64,000 bases of DNA, from assembly GCA_004352715.1 (NCBI GenBank), contig SCFE01000023.1:193393-257392 (forward strand). Reading direction: 5' to 3'. Positions 10,377 to 22,055 of the stretch are shown here, piece after piece. The DNA is from Hofstenia miamia. Taxonomy: Eukaryota; Xenacoelomorpha; Acoela. The notes beneath the pieces were generated by a model. The model had not been told where the DNA came from, did not search any database, and saw nothing but the letters and a program-made list of their open reading frames with translations. Position 1 is the stretch's first letter; each line of letters starts with the position of its first letter. The position numbers and the translations under genes are program-made.

Positions 10377-11231
10377 TGTAGAGTCACTCAGGGACTTCTT
10401 CATGATTATTATTTTCCATTTTAATTGTATTGACGTCAGAATAATGTAATGAGTTATTTCTAGTTTAGTTTTATGAAAGCTGTTTTAATGTCCCCTCAAA
10501 TGTTGCTAATTATATTGCTGAAATTTAATTGTGAGGGAAATTGATGACATGACTAACTTGTGATTGATTTTGATTATAAACAAAGACAGGTACTAACTAA
10601 AATTGTATAAATTGAGAAACAATGTTTAGAATGGTTAATAGATTTTATCTAACTTCAACTCCTGTTTTATCTTCATATTTACTTTATTTATTTTTGGTAT
10701 AAAAATGATTGTGTAAGCAAGGCGACAATTTTGGAGTACTTTCCTCAAAGTATGGGGTGACATGTAGCTTCTAGAGATCTTTCAGATTATCTAGCCCAAA
10801 TTTTGGGCCATTTAGGTTACAGATATGGAAGTGTATAAGGAAATAATAAATCTCTCATTCTGTCTGCAACATGTACCTGCACCTATAAATGAATACACTG
10901 TGATGGTATTATACTGTTGGTTAGCATGAATGCATAGTAACTACATGCTATTATTTAGTGAGCTGAGAGATAATAAATTGTGAGACATCTAAGGTAGCAC
11001 CATTCATTAAAGTTAAGCACTTCTTTTTATTGATAGCACTTTGGCTGGAAGCCATACAAATTGGTCATCTTGGATCTTACCTAAAAAGTAGTAGTTACTT
11101 GGATGAATTACCAATGTTTGTTTTAATAATTCTATTTAATGGAACTGGGGCTGTTTTTATGAGGTCACTTTTTCAACCTTCTGCAGAGTCAATTAGTTAG
11201 TGTAATTATAATTCCAGCCTGCAATTCTACA
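10377..11231 (+). mobile_element. Solo LTR nested in element A, ATTA target duplication
   Basis: An 855-bp LTR in plus orientation starts TGTAGAGTCACTCAGGG and ends CAATTCTACA. It is flanked on both sides by ATTA (10373-10376 and 11232-11235), a 4-bp target-site duplication as expected for a gypsy-type integrase. It lies inside the minus-strand integrase of element A, between the zinc-binding domain and the DDE core, so it is younger than A. No internal sequence remains, so it arose by LTR-LTR recombination. A TATAAAT box at 10606-10612 is shared with the LTRs at 30812 and 42830. Confidence 0.9.
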
Positions 11232-13230
11232 ATTAGGCATGTTTTACATTTATTAATGACATCATACACATCAAGTGTAACCCAAGGCAGATAAATTGAG
11301 TATTTAATGTGCACTCTGTTTGGATTACTTCTATGTGTCCTCATTTGTGTATTTTGCATGTTATTTCTCATTTGTAGTTTTTAGGAAAAGCAATGTGATT
11401 GTGGTGTTTGTCCACTACAAAAAGAAGACTGTTAACACTGAGTTCCCAATAATTTATATTATCAAGTTGTAAATTTGGATTTTTTATTTTATTTACAATT
11501 TGATGTAATTGAATATCATGCCATTGATGTTTTATTAGTTCATTTTCAGATATTTCTTCTTTTAAAAGAATATCTAATATATGGTGCCCTTGTCTGTCTG
11601 TGTTGACTACTGGTAGGTTGTCATATGCATGGAAATGGCAATTTATTATGTGTTTGCTTATTATCATCATGATGGTATTGTGGTAAGGCTGTCATTAGAA
11701 CAGCATTAGTGTGTTGTTTACATTTATGATGGACAATCATAAAATTAAAATTAGTGAAGTATTCAATCCAACATGCAATAATGTTGGAATGATCACTGGA
11801 GAATGTCTTTAGAAAACCTAGGCTGGAATTATCAGTGTGTATGGTGAAGTGGGATTGACCCAAAAGGAAGTATTGAAATTTCTTTAGGCATTCAACTAGT
11901 GCAAGCATCTCAATGTTTAGTGAGCCATTATTAAGTTCACTAGGGTTTAGTTTACAACTAAAAAATTGAATTGGTGATTCAATTCCATTTATGAATTGGT
12001 TTAGTGTTGTGCTAATGGCTACTGAGCTAGTGTCACAGTCAATGATGAATTCTTTTGAGAAATCTGATGAGTTTAGACTAGGAAGTTTTTTCAATTCAGT
12101 TTTCAAGTTGCCTATTTCTGATTGATGTTGCCAAATCCAGAGGAGAGGTGTTTTGTTTTTAAAAGGTTCAGCATATTAATGGTTTTATCAGAGATGCTTG
12201 GGATGAATGCCTGATGATAGTTGAAGAAGCCTAATATATGTTGCACATCTTCTTTATTATTTGGAGGCATAATATTATCAATGGTTTGTTTTGTGTCTTC
12301 TTTAAGGCTTATTCTATTTTCTTCTATTCAGCATCCTAATAAAATAACTGATGAGTGTAAAATTTTGCATTCTAAGCCATTAATTTTTAAACCAGATTTC
12401 TGTAATAAGTCAAGTATATTGTGCAGTTTAATCAGATGTTCCTGGATGGTTTTAGATGTGATAAATTTGTCACCAATATATACAGCAATTCCATCTTCTA
12501 ATATGTTGTTATTGGTTTGGAGTATTTTTATTGTATATCATTGAAAGGTGGCTGGGGCATTGCATACACCAAAATCCATTCAAATAACGCACAAGGGGTT
12601 ATGAAAGCAGAGTTTTCTATGTATGATTCATGCATGGGAATTTGCCAATATGCTTTACATAAGTCAAGCATGGTAAAGAATGAGTTTTGGCAAGCTGTGT
12701 ACAGTACTTCTTCAATGTGTGGTAAAGGATACACACCCTTTTTTGAAATATCATTCAGATTTTGAAAATCAAAACAAAGATGGTATTTATCATTTTGTTT
12801 AATGAAGACTATTGGTGATGCATATGGGCTCTTAAATCACTGAATTATTTTGTTATTTAATAGGTCAGTGATAATTTTTTAATATTCTTGTTTAAGATGT
12901 TTAGGAACAGGGCATATGAGATTCTATACAGGTTTATTATGCATTGTTTCAATGGCATGTGTCTTTCCAAGGGCCTTACTGATGCTGATGGTATTGAAAT
13001 TTAAAACAAAGGTGTATTGTTGTGACATTGCAGTTAGTTGTTTGATTTGTCCTATAGACAGATGTGGATGTGTCTGGGTATTAATAATGGGAATCAATTG
13101 TGTTTTATCAGTAATGCCTGGTATTTCTAAAGACAGTATCAGTTTTGATTTGATTTTAACTACTGTAACTATAGGTGATCCAAACACTTTATTGTTTAAA
13201 GGAGTTATTGTAATTAGGTTATAGACTTTT
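11232..13230 (-). pseudogene. RT, RNase H and integrase zinc-domain relic of element A
   Basis: Reading 5' to 3' on the minus strand, the order is as follows. A pre-RT stretch (12924-13187) is collinear with the segment before RT in element C. An RT piece (12528-12734) has VYPLPHIEEVLY and FFTMLDLCKAYWQIPM, keeping the motif A Asp. A decayed catalytic box reads YIGD where YIDD is expected. RNase H (11621-12106) has FIIDCDTSSVAIS, an EMLALVECLKKF Glu and HTDNSSLGFL. The linker and zinc-binding part of integrase (11189-11670) ends CKTC. Multiple stops and frameshifts are present. The sequence is clearly related to, but much more diverged than, elements B and C, so A belongs to an older lineage. 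Confidence 0.85.
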
Positions 13231-14860
13231 GTTTAAAATACCAGTGGTAACTTATTATTATCATGAACTTGTAAAATGGATATGCTGCTGGTTGTATGAC
13301 AATCCCATTTACTGTCACTGCTATGGTGTTTTTATTTAATGTAGTGGTTATTAAGATCATTTCTGCATGGTTAGGAGTCAGTGACCTTAATAGTTAAAAT
13401 CCTTTTCAGATTCTGATTAATAGATATCACTGTCATCAGTTTAATAACATCCTTTGTTGGCAATAAGGTGAATGGGGTTTGTGCAGTTAGGACTGTTATG
13501 TCCTTTCTGTCCACATTTTCTACAATATATTTTACTTAGGTTGATTACTTTTGGAGTCTTCTAATTTGATGGTGTTTCCATTTCATTGGAAAGTTTATTT
13601 GGTGATGGTTCAATTTTTGGACCAGTTTTGGTGTTCTTAATGGCATGGTTGTTACTCTGTTGCATAATTTAATTAGGTTGGAAATTTTTGTGTAGTTATT
13701 GATTTGAAGCTTTGCTTCAATAGCTATTTTAATGAAGGTTACTAATTTGTCTTCCAAACTGCAATGGATGAGTAATGGCATACTGCATGTTATATAAGTA
13801 ACAAAGTTATGAGAGGAATACTTGGAAGAAGTTCAACTGAGTCTATACAGCTAATTGGATTTGATTGTTTTGTCTAGCATTAAATAATAGTTGTATGCCT
13901 TGCCTGTCAAAAATTTTGGGGATTAATCTAAGGCATGCTCCTTGCCTGCATGGTGAATGATTAGATTTCTTTTCATATGAAAAGAACCACTCTTTGAATG
14001 TGGGAGAGGCTCTATTGGCTTTTCCCAAGAAGTAGCATCTTAATTTTTAAATTTTCATCAGTTGCTAAAAGTGGTAAGTTATAACAAAAAGATTTTTTGT
14101 TTTTCTTAGGACTTTCAAAATTTTTCAGTTTGTTTTTGATTAAGTGTAGTTTAACTCTAACAATAAAGGATCATTTAATTGTTGGTGAAGGCTTTGAGCC
14201 CTTAATGCAAAATTGTTATAGATGGTAATTGATGTAGAATGTGAGATAAGGTTTTGTACAACAGTGGGAGACTAGTTTACTTGATGTCCCAATTTTTTAT
14301 TGTATGGATTAGGGTTTTTAGCATTATCTGGAGTTTTTAAGATTGTAGCTTTATCCTGATAGGATTACAAGTTACTTAATTGAGTTCTCCTATCTTAAAT
14401 TCCTTGGTGCAGGGCATTGTTCTCTGCTTCCTCTGATATGATTTGACATGTAACTTGAATGTTCTGCATGTTGCAGTCCTCAATCTGTTCAATTAGATTT
14501 GTATTGGATTGAAGTAATTTATATCTTTCTTGATTTGCAGTTGCAATTTGTTTTTGTAAATTTGTGTTTTTATCTTTTAGTGTTCTGTATTGAGTTGGAA
14601 TGTTGCAGTTTTCATTCTCAAGCTCATTACATTTTAAAATCAGTTCATCTTTTTCTTTTTTCACTTCAAGTATTTTTTCTTGAAATATTTTGCTTTCAGC
14701 ATGAATCTGGTTGAATTGTCTATGTTTTTGATTTGCATTAAATCAAATTTTTCCTTCCATTAAGTTATTTCATTTTTAAGAATGCAATTTGACTGAGGAG
14801 TTCTTCCTTTGATTGGGCATCCTCTGATGTGAGTTGGGTTTGACATGTTTTTTCTATGGT
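13231..14860 (-). pseudogene. gag (with zinc knuckle) and protease-region relic of element A
   Basis: A CCHC zinc knuckle, CRKCGQKGHNSPNC, is readable on the minus strand at 13483-13524, marking the nucleocapsid end of Gag. Upstream pieces (13545-13781; 13843-14028 with a FKEWFFSYE phrase like the EEWFFLFE of element C) correspond to the capsid-like region. A highly charged heptad-like segment at 14395-14664 (many K, E, N, Q and L) is a coiled coil, as in the Gag N-terminus of element C. Downstream, 13231-13440 should hold the protease, but the active-site DTGA/DTSA is not readable. All frames are broken. Confidence 0.7.
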
Positions 14861-15138
14861 GTTTTTGACCTCTTGNNNNNNNNNNNNNNNNNNNNNTTAA
14901 AATCAGTTCATCTTTTTCTTTTTTCACTTCAAGTATTTTTTCTTGAAATATTTTGCTTTCAGCATGAATCTGGTTGAATTGTCTATGTTTTTGATTTGCA
15001 TTAAATCAAATTTTTCCTTCCATTAAGTTATTTCATTTTTAAGAATGCAATTTGACTGAGGAGTTCTTCCTTTGATTGGGCATCCTCTGATGTGAGTTGG
15101 GTTTGACATGTTTTTTCTATGGTGTTTTTGACCTCTTG
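14634..15138. repeat. Duplicated 242-bp contig ends around a 21-N gap
   Basis: Bases 14634-14875 are repeated, apparently without change, as 14897-15138 on the other side of a 21-N gap (14876-14896). This is the pattern of two overlapping contig ends not merged during scaffolding rather than a biological duplication. Confidence 0.85.
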
Positions 15139-15396
15139 TGTTTGGCATTTTATTTTTTAGTGTTAAAGGAGCTTTACAGGCTTAACACAACTGACTAGGT
15201 TTTGTAGGCTAGGTTGGGCAATTCTAAAAAAAAATTTTTGGCTTCTCAATGGCACTGAAAATGATTATCCTAACTGCAATCCAATTGTAATAGGTCAACA
15301 TCTTCAATTGTAAGGGTCAACATCTTATTGGTGGTTATATAGTAGCTTCCTCTGGCAGCAGCATAGTTACTTATAAAACAATGCTTGTTCTCATAG
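15139..15396 (-). other. 5' leader region of element A
   Basis: Non-coding stretch between the primer-binding site of element A and the first readable gag sequence on the minus strand. Confidence 0.5.
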
Positions 15397-15413
15397 TCCT
15401 GCAGTGGTTGCCA
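15397..15413 (-). promoter_or_regulatory. Primer-binding site of element A
   Basis: The minus strand reads TGGCAACCACTGCAGGA directly after the LTR end ...GCCACA. It is a decayed version of the TGGCGACCATGACAGGA site after the LTR of element C, with the CpG changed to CA. The primer tRNA was not identified. Confidence 0.7.
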
Positions 15414-16256
15414 TGTGGCATTGGTATGAAAATCAATGAGCAGTTCTAATTCCCTATTTTCTGAGGGATTTGTGTCAATTCATGGATTTACCAATGGTAT
15501 AAAATAACAAACTCCTCCTGCTATTTGAACCCTATCCTATTAAAAGTTAAGAGTAAACAAAAGATCATTTTAGGGGAAGAATGTCCACACTCAGCCAACC
15601 TGATACAGATAACCTTTAAGAAAGAGTCATATAAGACTAGAGCCCTAATTAAGATAAAGAATAAAGAAACCCTAAATCTTGGGTGCAGTGAGTGAAACCT
15701 ACATGCTAAGTTAAAAACCTAAGTTCAGTTTATTCATCATCTTGTGCATTTTGGTGAAAGCAATAAAAGTAAATTTTTACTACAAATGAAATGCAGTACA
15801 ACAAAAAACCTAGCCATACACCTAATCTATATTAAAGGGACTATGCCAGTCAAGTTGTGCCATGTCTGGGCTTCCTATAACTACATAATTTAAATAAACA
15901 TAAATTCAAGGTAAAAAGTAAAATGAATTTACTGAAAATATATCAAAAAGAGCAAAAATGAAATAATCACCCCAATTTATACAAAATAAACTGGTACTAA
16001 TATACAAGATCATACTGTAAGAATAAATAAACAAATAATTGACAGGTATGAGTCAGCTAATACCTTTACCTTAGTATAATTAGCAGAAATTTTAACTAAA
16101 ATATTTAGCACTGTTTTCATTTATATTATATATATTCACTGATATTTCATCTAAGTAACAATTTGAATAATTTCAAAAACTACAATTAAACTTCACAAAA
16201 TAAAGGAAGTGAAAATTGTCTCAATGTCTTTATGAATATGTTGCTATTTACCTACA
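15414..16256 (-). mobile_element. 5' LTR of element A
   Basis: About 843 bp, starting TGTAGGTAAATAGC at 16256 and ending ...CCAATGCCACA at 15414 on the minus strand, followed by the primer-binding site. Parts recur as the truncated 3' LTR (8260-8700) and, in the other orientation, at 45961-46409. The three copies define this LTR family, which differs from the TGTAGAGTC...GATTCTACA family. Confidence 0.75.
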
Positions 16257-16261
16257 AAACT

Positions 16262-18371
16262 CAGAAAAAGTGTATATAGCGACATATCATGGTGTACATA
16301 GCGACATATGAAAAAAAAAATAAAAGAAATTAGCAAAAAAATCATGAAATGACACTAAATAACTCAGTTCAGGCTGATTCCAAAAACATGGGTAATTTAA
16401 AAAATAAGTCTTAAAAAAATTTAATTCTCAAAAATGGAATGTATTGTTATAATTTTTGAAAATAATTACTATTCTTTCATGGAATGCATAATTTATTATC
16501 CAAACGCAAAAATTGCATGATGTGGAAGTTTTTGCAAGAAGTTTTTACCAGGAAATTTTAACTTTGCAAAATTTTAATATTTAACATTATTCTATTCATT
16601 TTGGAAAATGGATTGCGATAATGCAATTGATGATGATGCACTTATGCAATTAATGGAATCATGCAATCTTGAAAATTGTCTAATAAACAACTGTGAGAAA
16701 AGAGTTAAACGAAAAAAGATGAAGCAAATTGAAAATCCAGTTTGCTTAATTTGAAAAAAGTCTTATAGCAGAATTCGACAGCATGTTGCAATTACTCATT
16801 CTCGTTTTTCTTCTAAAGAAAAAAAGTTTTTCTTTGACTACTATCAATCAATTAAAAACCTGACAATATATCAATGTAATATCTGTTGTAGGAGATTTGC
16901 TAATAAAAGGCGTCATGATCGTAGTCATAAAATTTTAAAATTGTCTAAAGATGAAGTAAAAAATCCTGAATGTTTTCCATTTAGTTTTTTAAAAAATTTC
17001 CGCACTGAGGTGGCAACTGAAATTGTTAAAAGATATATGGATCACAAAAAGGATTTAATGCTAGCATTAGGGTTATCTCAGCCTTCAGTGGAATCAAAAT
17101 GTTGTAAGCAATCTAGTAGATATTTGGAAACAATTTTTGATAAATGCAATAACATGGAAGATGTTAAGAAAGGATCATGATTATAAAGGTTCTACTATGC
17201 TTACACTGTTATCTGAACTTAAGTTGTTTGTAAGTTATGTGAACACTTATGAAGAATCAATTGCACTTAATTTTTCCATGTGGGAGAACATAACAAAAGA
17301 ATTGAAATGTTGCTATACTAATTTGCAGAAGCGAGAGTCTGTAGAAAGCAAAGACCAAAAGTTTAAGCCAATGCCTACATTTGACTTGCTAAAAAAGGTC
17401 ATGAATGATTGTTGTTGCAAATTGGAAAAATCTATTGATAGAATGTCATTTGTTGAGTTAAAACCATTAATTGTATTTCAAGTTTAAGCTACTTTAAATA
17501 TGAGACCAGGTCCTTTGCTTAATCTAACTTTTGATGAGTACATAAAAATTAAGAATCATGGCAGTATTTCAGCTGGTCACCATAAAACAGATAAGAAATT
17601 TAAAGTCATGATAGACTTTAATGAACAACAGAAAAAGTGGATAGACAAACTGATTATTAAATTTCAAAGTGAGTTTAGCCATGATCCAACATTTATCTTT
17701 TCGACACCGAGTGATACAGTTGACACTGGCATTCCAAAAAAATAAATGATGCCGTTCATAAACATTTTCCATACACAAAAGAACATGATTTTAATCCAAC
17801 AACAATTCGCCGAATTTGGGATACATATATGAGCAGTGCAAATGTTTCTGAAGAAATGAGAGATGCACATTTGCAACAAACTGGGCACTCCCAAAAAACG
17901 GCCAACCAACATTATATTGATAATTCAAATCAGTTTAATAAATTGCAAAAATTCTACAAAGATAGATTAAGTGAAGAGTCCGCCTCCAGTCATCAGGTTG
18001 AACAAGCATATCGTCGAAACTCAAAGAAATTCAAGAAACGTAAAGTTAGTTTTGCTATGGAAAACTGGGCAAGTTCCTCAGATTCTGAAACTCAGTCATT
18101 TACTTAGAGAATTAAAAAAATTCTAACTCCTGATTATTAATTTGTTCGTTTTATTAAATTTGGTTTGTTATATCTAAATATTAATGGAATATTTCAATTT
18201 TTCAACAATATTCACTTTGGTAATTGTCTGATTTCCAATAGGAAGCATATTTAGGTATAGTTTTATAAAAAAGGAAAAAATTGCAAAATAAATAAGTACA
18301 TAGTGACATATATAAATTTGCAAAGTGTACATAGCGACATATATAATTTTGAAAGCGTACATAGCGACATA

Positions 18372-18372
<1 letters not shown>
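16262..18372 (+). mobile_element. Crypton-like tyrosine-recombinase DNA transposon
   Basis: This 2.1-kb unit has a plus-strand gene with two C2H2 fingers and a tyrosine-recombinase domain. Its margins are marked by five copies of GTACATAGCGACATAT or near variants in the same orientation: two on the left (16271-16287, 16293-16310) and three on the right (about 18296-18312, 18325-18342, 18355-18372). No inverted repeats are visible. Known Cryptons encode a tyrosine recombinase and lack terminal inverted repeats; the direct subterminal repeats are an unusual addition. The left edge lies within about 10 bp of the LTR of element A. Confidence 0.75.
16608..18107 (+). pseudogene. Zinc-finger tyrosine recombinase of the Crypton-like element
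   Basis: I take the start as ATG 16608 (MDCDNAIDDDALMQL). Finger 1 reads CLI, a TGA stop, then KKSYSRIRQHVAITH: the second Cys codon of the finger has become TGA. Finger 2 is YQCNICCRRFANKRRHDRSH, a complete C2H2. The recombinase follows. Box I Arg lies in NMRPGPLLNLTFDEY (about 17500), a Lys in HKTDKKFKV, and the second Arg in TIRRIWDTYM. The C-terminal HxxGHS..HY box is QTGHSQKTANQHYI (about 17880), whose Tyr would be the nucleophile. A basic, Ser-rich tail ends at 18107. At least three disruptions exist: the TGA in finger 1, a frameshift near 17150-17180, and stops near 17486 and 17743 with a frame change. All catalytic residues remain readable, so the copy is dead but fairly young. Confidence 0.78.
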
Positions 18373-18414
<42 letters not shown>

Positions 18415-18416
18415 AA
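18373..18416. repeat. TA microsatellite
   Basis: (TA)n run directly after the last direct repeat of the Crypton-like element. Confidence 0.95.
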
Positions 18417-18779
18417 ACTACAAAATTAGTTGTAGTACACCATGGCCATATCAATTAAATGATATTCTTGGATTTCTATGTAAAATGGAATTGTTTTATC
18501 AATTTTGAGTTTTTTTGCTTAAAACAGCTCTATAGTAACTACAAGTATGAATTCAATTTATTCAACATTAGTTTCTGACAAAAATGGAATTTTGAGCAAG
18601 TCGATGGAACAGATTTTAATATCACCAGTATATTAAAACTTTTGAATATATAAATAGCTTATGCAATGGACCTTTTGACCTCAAGCATTAATTAGGAGGA
18701 TTTTAATTTCATAATTGTGATTATTGCATTGCAAAGAAATAAATGTACCTTAATTATTGGGCCATCTAACAATGGAATG
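18417..18779. other. AT-rich non-coding stretch
   Basis: No gene or recognisable repeat was seen. Confidence 0.5.
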
Positions 18780-19160
18780 GTCCACTGTCTAAGGTGCATT
18801 TATTCTACCAGACACAAAATATTGATCAAGTCATCTATCAACTATCCACAATGAACTTCTTTCACCTTTGCAAGCAGTCAATGTAGGGTTATCATCAGCC
18901 TGTTTTCAACAGGATAATGTGATTCTGTTCACAGTGAATGGCACCATGGAGCTTCTCCATTCCATCTTCAGATCACAAGTAATCAGCCATGCTAGCCGCC
19001 AAAAAATTTTTGGTTGCTTAGCTATCAGTAGTACAGACTGCATCAGCCCTTTCCCAATTGGACACTCTGATGTGCTCACAACACCTATGCCTATTTGCCA
19101 TGTGGAAGTAAGGCAATTATATGGGTGCTATCTAGCAACAAAATATTTTTTACAGAGTTA
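18780..19160 (+). pseudogene. Possible Tc1/mariner transposase relic
   Basis: The frame 18868-19182 contains CFQQDN, the phrase carrying the second catalytic Asp in Tc1-type transposases. About 45 residues later comes SSTDCISPFPIGHSDVL, which can be aligned with the SPDLxPIExxWDVL motif if small insertions are allowed. Spacing and order fit, but the rest is not convincingly similar and no inverted repeats were found. Confidence 0.38.
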
Positions 19161-20220
19161 TATAGAAAAAAATAATTTTTAGATAATGTTTGTGGTCCAA
19201 GTTGATGATTTTTGATTTCTAGGATATAGGCAAACTGGTGTTTTGGGAACCAATAGTTTGCATGTTTATTTTACTTGTTTGCATACACATCTATTTCTGC
19301 TAATATATATGACATTGTTAGCATTGTCAGGGCAGTACATTGTGTTTTTTGACTAATGGGGAAACTTGAATTATGTTTTGCAAAAGAATAATTTCCTTTT
19401 CCATAAAAAGTTCCATGCATTACAAATGATTAACCTATGCAATCACTACTATTTGATTCATTTTTCACTTAGATGATAAAAGCAAACCCATGTTTCAAAA
19501 AATTTAAATGGTTTATGTAAAAAGGCACAATTTCATTTTCAAAGAAATTATACATATGATATATATAGTAAGACTTATACATCAACATGCTTTCTTTATG
19601 GACTGATTTGACATTAGTTTTACACAGTTGTATAGTTTACATGCTGGTATTCTTTTGTATTACACCACTTTTACATTTCCTTTGGTTTATATGCATTTTC
19701 TGGATTTAAATGTTTGTAGACTTTTACATCTTTTTTCAACCTTGCACATATATTTCAGTTTATTTAGTTTATGTATTTTACATGCTTTTAGATTATATGG
19801 GGTATTCCACTTTTTCCTCATATTGTAGTTGCCACGGAAATGAGAACATGCTATCCAAATGATTCACCTCATTAACTGGTCTATCTAAATTATACTCCCA
19901 TGCCAAATTTGTCTTTCTAAATTTAGTAAATAGTGTGTTATTCAGATGCAGAAAGTACAGGTGCATGGTATTTAGAAAATGGGTTGTGAAGAATTTTGAG
20001 AAACAAATCCCATTTTATAATGTAAATAATGAAAAACAAGATGCATAAAATCACATAACATAAATTCATATTAAAGTGGAAATGCAAAAGCATGCTTGGT
20101 TAAACACAAAATATTATAATATACATAAGTGATGAAAACAAAAGTTGGAAAAGTATGCTGGTACATACCTTGCTATTTATATGTAGATGCATTTGAAATC
20201 ACCAGCCCAGACTAACATGC
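19161..20220. other. Non-coding stretch with a copy of interspersed repeat S
   Basis: Bases 19620-19850 match the reverse complement of about 48960-49170 (shared TGTTTGTAGACT, TTACATCTTTT, TTTCAGTTTATTT and similar blocks), defining an interspersed repeat (S) of unknown type. The rest of this stretch shows nothing. Confidence 0.6.
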
Positions 20221-21997
20221 TGTAGAATCAAGGGGTGCTTCTAGCAGCTCAAGCAGTACAAAGGTTGCAGAAGATTACCATCACCAAGACCATCCCATGC
20301 TCTAACAAAACAATAGAAGATTGGTAATTCACCAATTTCATTGTAGAAAAGAAAAGTAATTACAAGACGGTTAAAGTAGTGACCAATTCACATAGCATCA
20401 TGCTGAAGCCAAGCCTTTAGAATACATCCTTACAAATCCATGGTGCTAATTGTGTGTCTCAAGTTGTAATTTCTAGCTCAATACAATAATTTATCTCCAG
20501 GTTTATCTACTCAGCTCATGTAATAAGATATTAATAAATGTGTAGTTACCACGTATTTGTGTTTGCCCATGCCATAGTATATTCAAGGTGTGTTTTAGTT
20601 TGTGCATGTTTGATTGATAGATAGTAGTTCTTTTATTTTCTATCCCTATATGTAGCCCTAAAGTGACCACAATATAGGCTCACATCTGTCAAGGAGCAAG
20701 TTATCGCCCCAGGCACAGAGGAGTTCTCTACATTTTCACTGGATCTTACTATTTCATTATTATCAAATCCATACCAAAGCTAAATGGTTAATGAAATATA
20801 ATAAAAATAAAAAGCAAACAGTATCCNNNNNNNNNNNNNNNNNNNNNNNNNNNNNNNNNNNNNNNNNNNNNNNNNNNNNNNNNNNNNNNNNNNNNNNNNN
20901 NNNNNNNNNNNNNNNNNNNNNNNNNNNNNNNNNNNNNNNNNNNNNNNNNNNNNNNNNNNNNNNNNNNNNNNNNNNNNNNNNNNNNNNNNNNNNNNNNNNN
21001 NNNNNNNNNNNNNNNNNNNNNNNNNNNNNNNNNNNNNNNNNNNNNNNNNNNNNNNNNNNNNNNNNNNNNNNNNNNNNNNNNNNNNNNNNNNNNNNNNNNN
21101 NNNNNNNNNNNNNNNNNNNNNNNNNNNNNNNNNNNNNNNNNNNNNNNNNNNNNNNNNNNNNNNNNNNNNNNNNNNNNNNNNNNNNNNNNNNNNNNNNNNN
21201 NNNNNNNNNNNNNNNNNNNNNNNNNNNNNNNNNNNNNNNNNNNNNNNNNNNNNNNNNNNNNNNNNNNNNNNNNNNNNNNNNNNNNNNNNNNNNNNNNNNN
21301 NNNNNNNNNNNNNNNNNNNNNNNNNNNNNNNNNNNNNNNNNNNNNNNNNNNNNNNNNNNNNNNNNNNNNNNNNNNNNNNNNNNNNNNNNNNNNNNNNNNN
21401 NNNNNNNNNNNNNNNNNNNNNNNNNNNNNNNNNNNNNNNNNNNNNNNNNNNNNNNNNNNNNNNNNNNNNNNNNNNNNNNNNNNNNNNNNNNNNNNNNNNN
21501 NNNNNNNNNNNNNNNNNNNNNNNNNNNNNNNNNNNNNNNNNNNNNNNNNNNNNNNNNNNNNNNNNNNNNNNNNNNNNNNNNNNNNNNNNNNNNNNNNNNN
21601 NNNNNNNNNNNNNNNNNNNNNNNNNNNNNNNNNNNNNNNNNNNNNNNNNNNNNNNNNNNNNNNNNNNNNNNNNNNNNNNNNNNNNNNNNNNNNNNNNNNN
21701 NNNNNNNNNNNNNNNNNNNNNNNNNNNNNNNNNNNNNNNNNNNNNNNNNNNNNNNNNNNNNNNNNNNNNNNNNNNNNNNNNNNNNNNNNNNNNNNNNNNN
21801 NNNNNNNNNNNNNNNNNNNNNNNNNNTTCCCTTGCAAATTAAATTTGAGGAACATGTTTAGCACCATTGAGGGACATAACATGATAACTAGCTTTCATAA
21901 ACCAATGCTTGAAATTAATCTTGTGTCATAATGACGTTAATACAATCAAACAAAATAAATGAATAATAATCACAAAAATTCCCTGAGTGACTCTACA
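20221..21997 (-). mobile_element. 3' LTR of gypsy-type element D, interrupted by a 1000-N gap
   Basis: On the minus strand the LTR starts TGTAGAGTCACTCAGGG at 21997, directly after the polypurine tract (complement of 21998-22011, GAGCAAAGGGGCG), and ends GATTCTACA at 20221. The visible sequence totals 777 bp. Since the intact family member at 30812-31736 is 925 bp, the true gap is probably about 150 bp rather than the 1000 N shown (20827-21826). The visible parts align with the LTRs at 30812 and 3451. No primer-binding site follows 20221, so this is a 3' LTR. Confidence 0.85.
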
Positions 21998-22055
21998 CGC
22001 CCCTTTGCTCAAATTAATTCTGTGGCAGTAGGTGGAGAGTAGGACCTGAGACTAA

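Noticed and set aside
12221-13224. Plus-strand open frames over 100 codons in element A
   Set aside because: They are antisense shadows of the minus-strand RT and protease-to-RT region and have no family resemblance.
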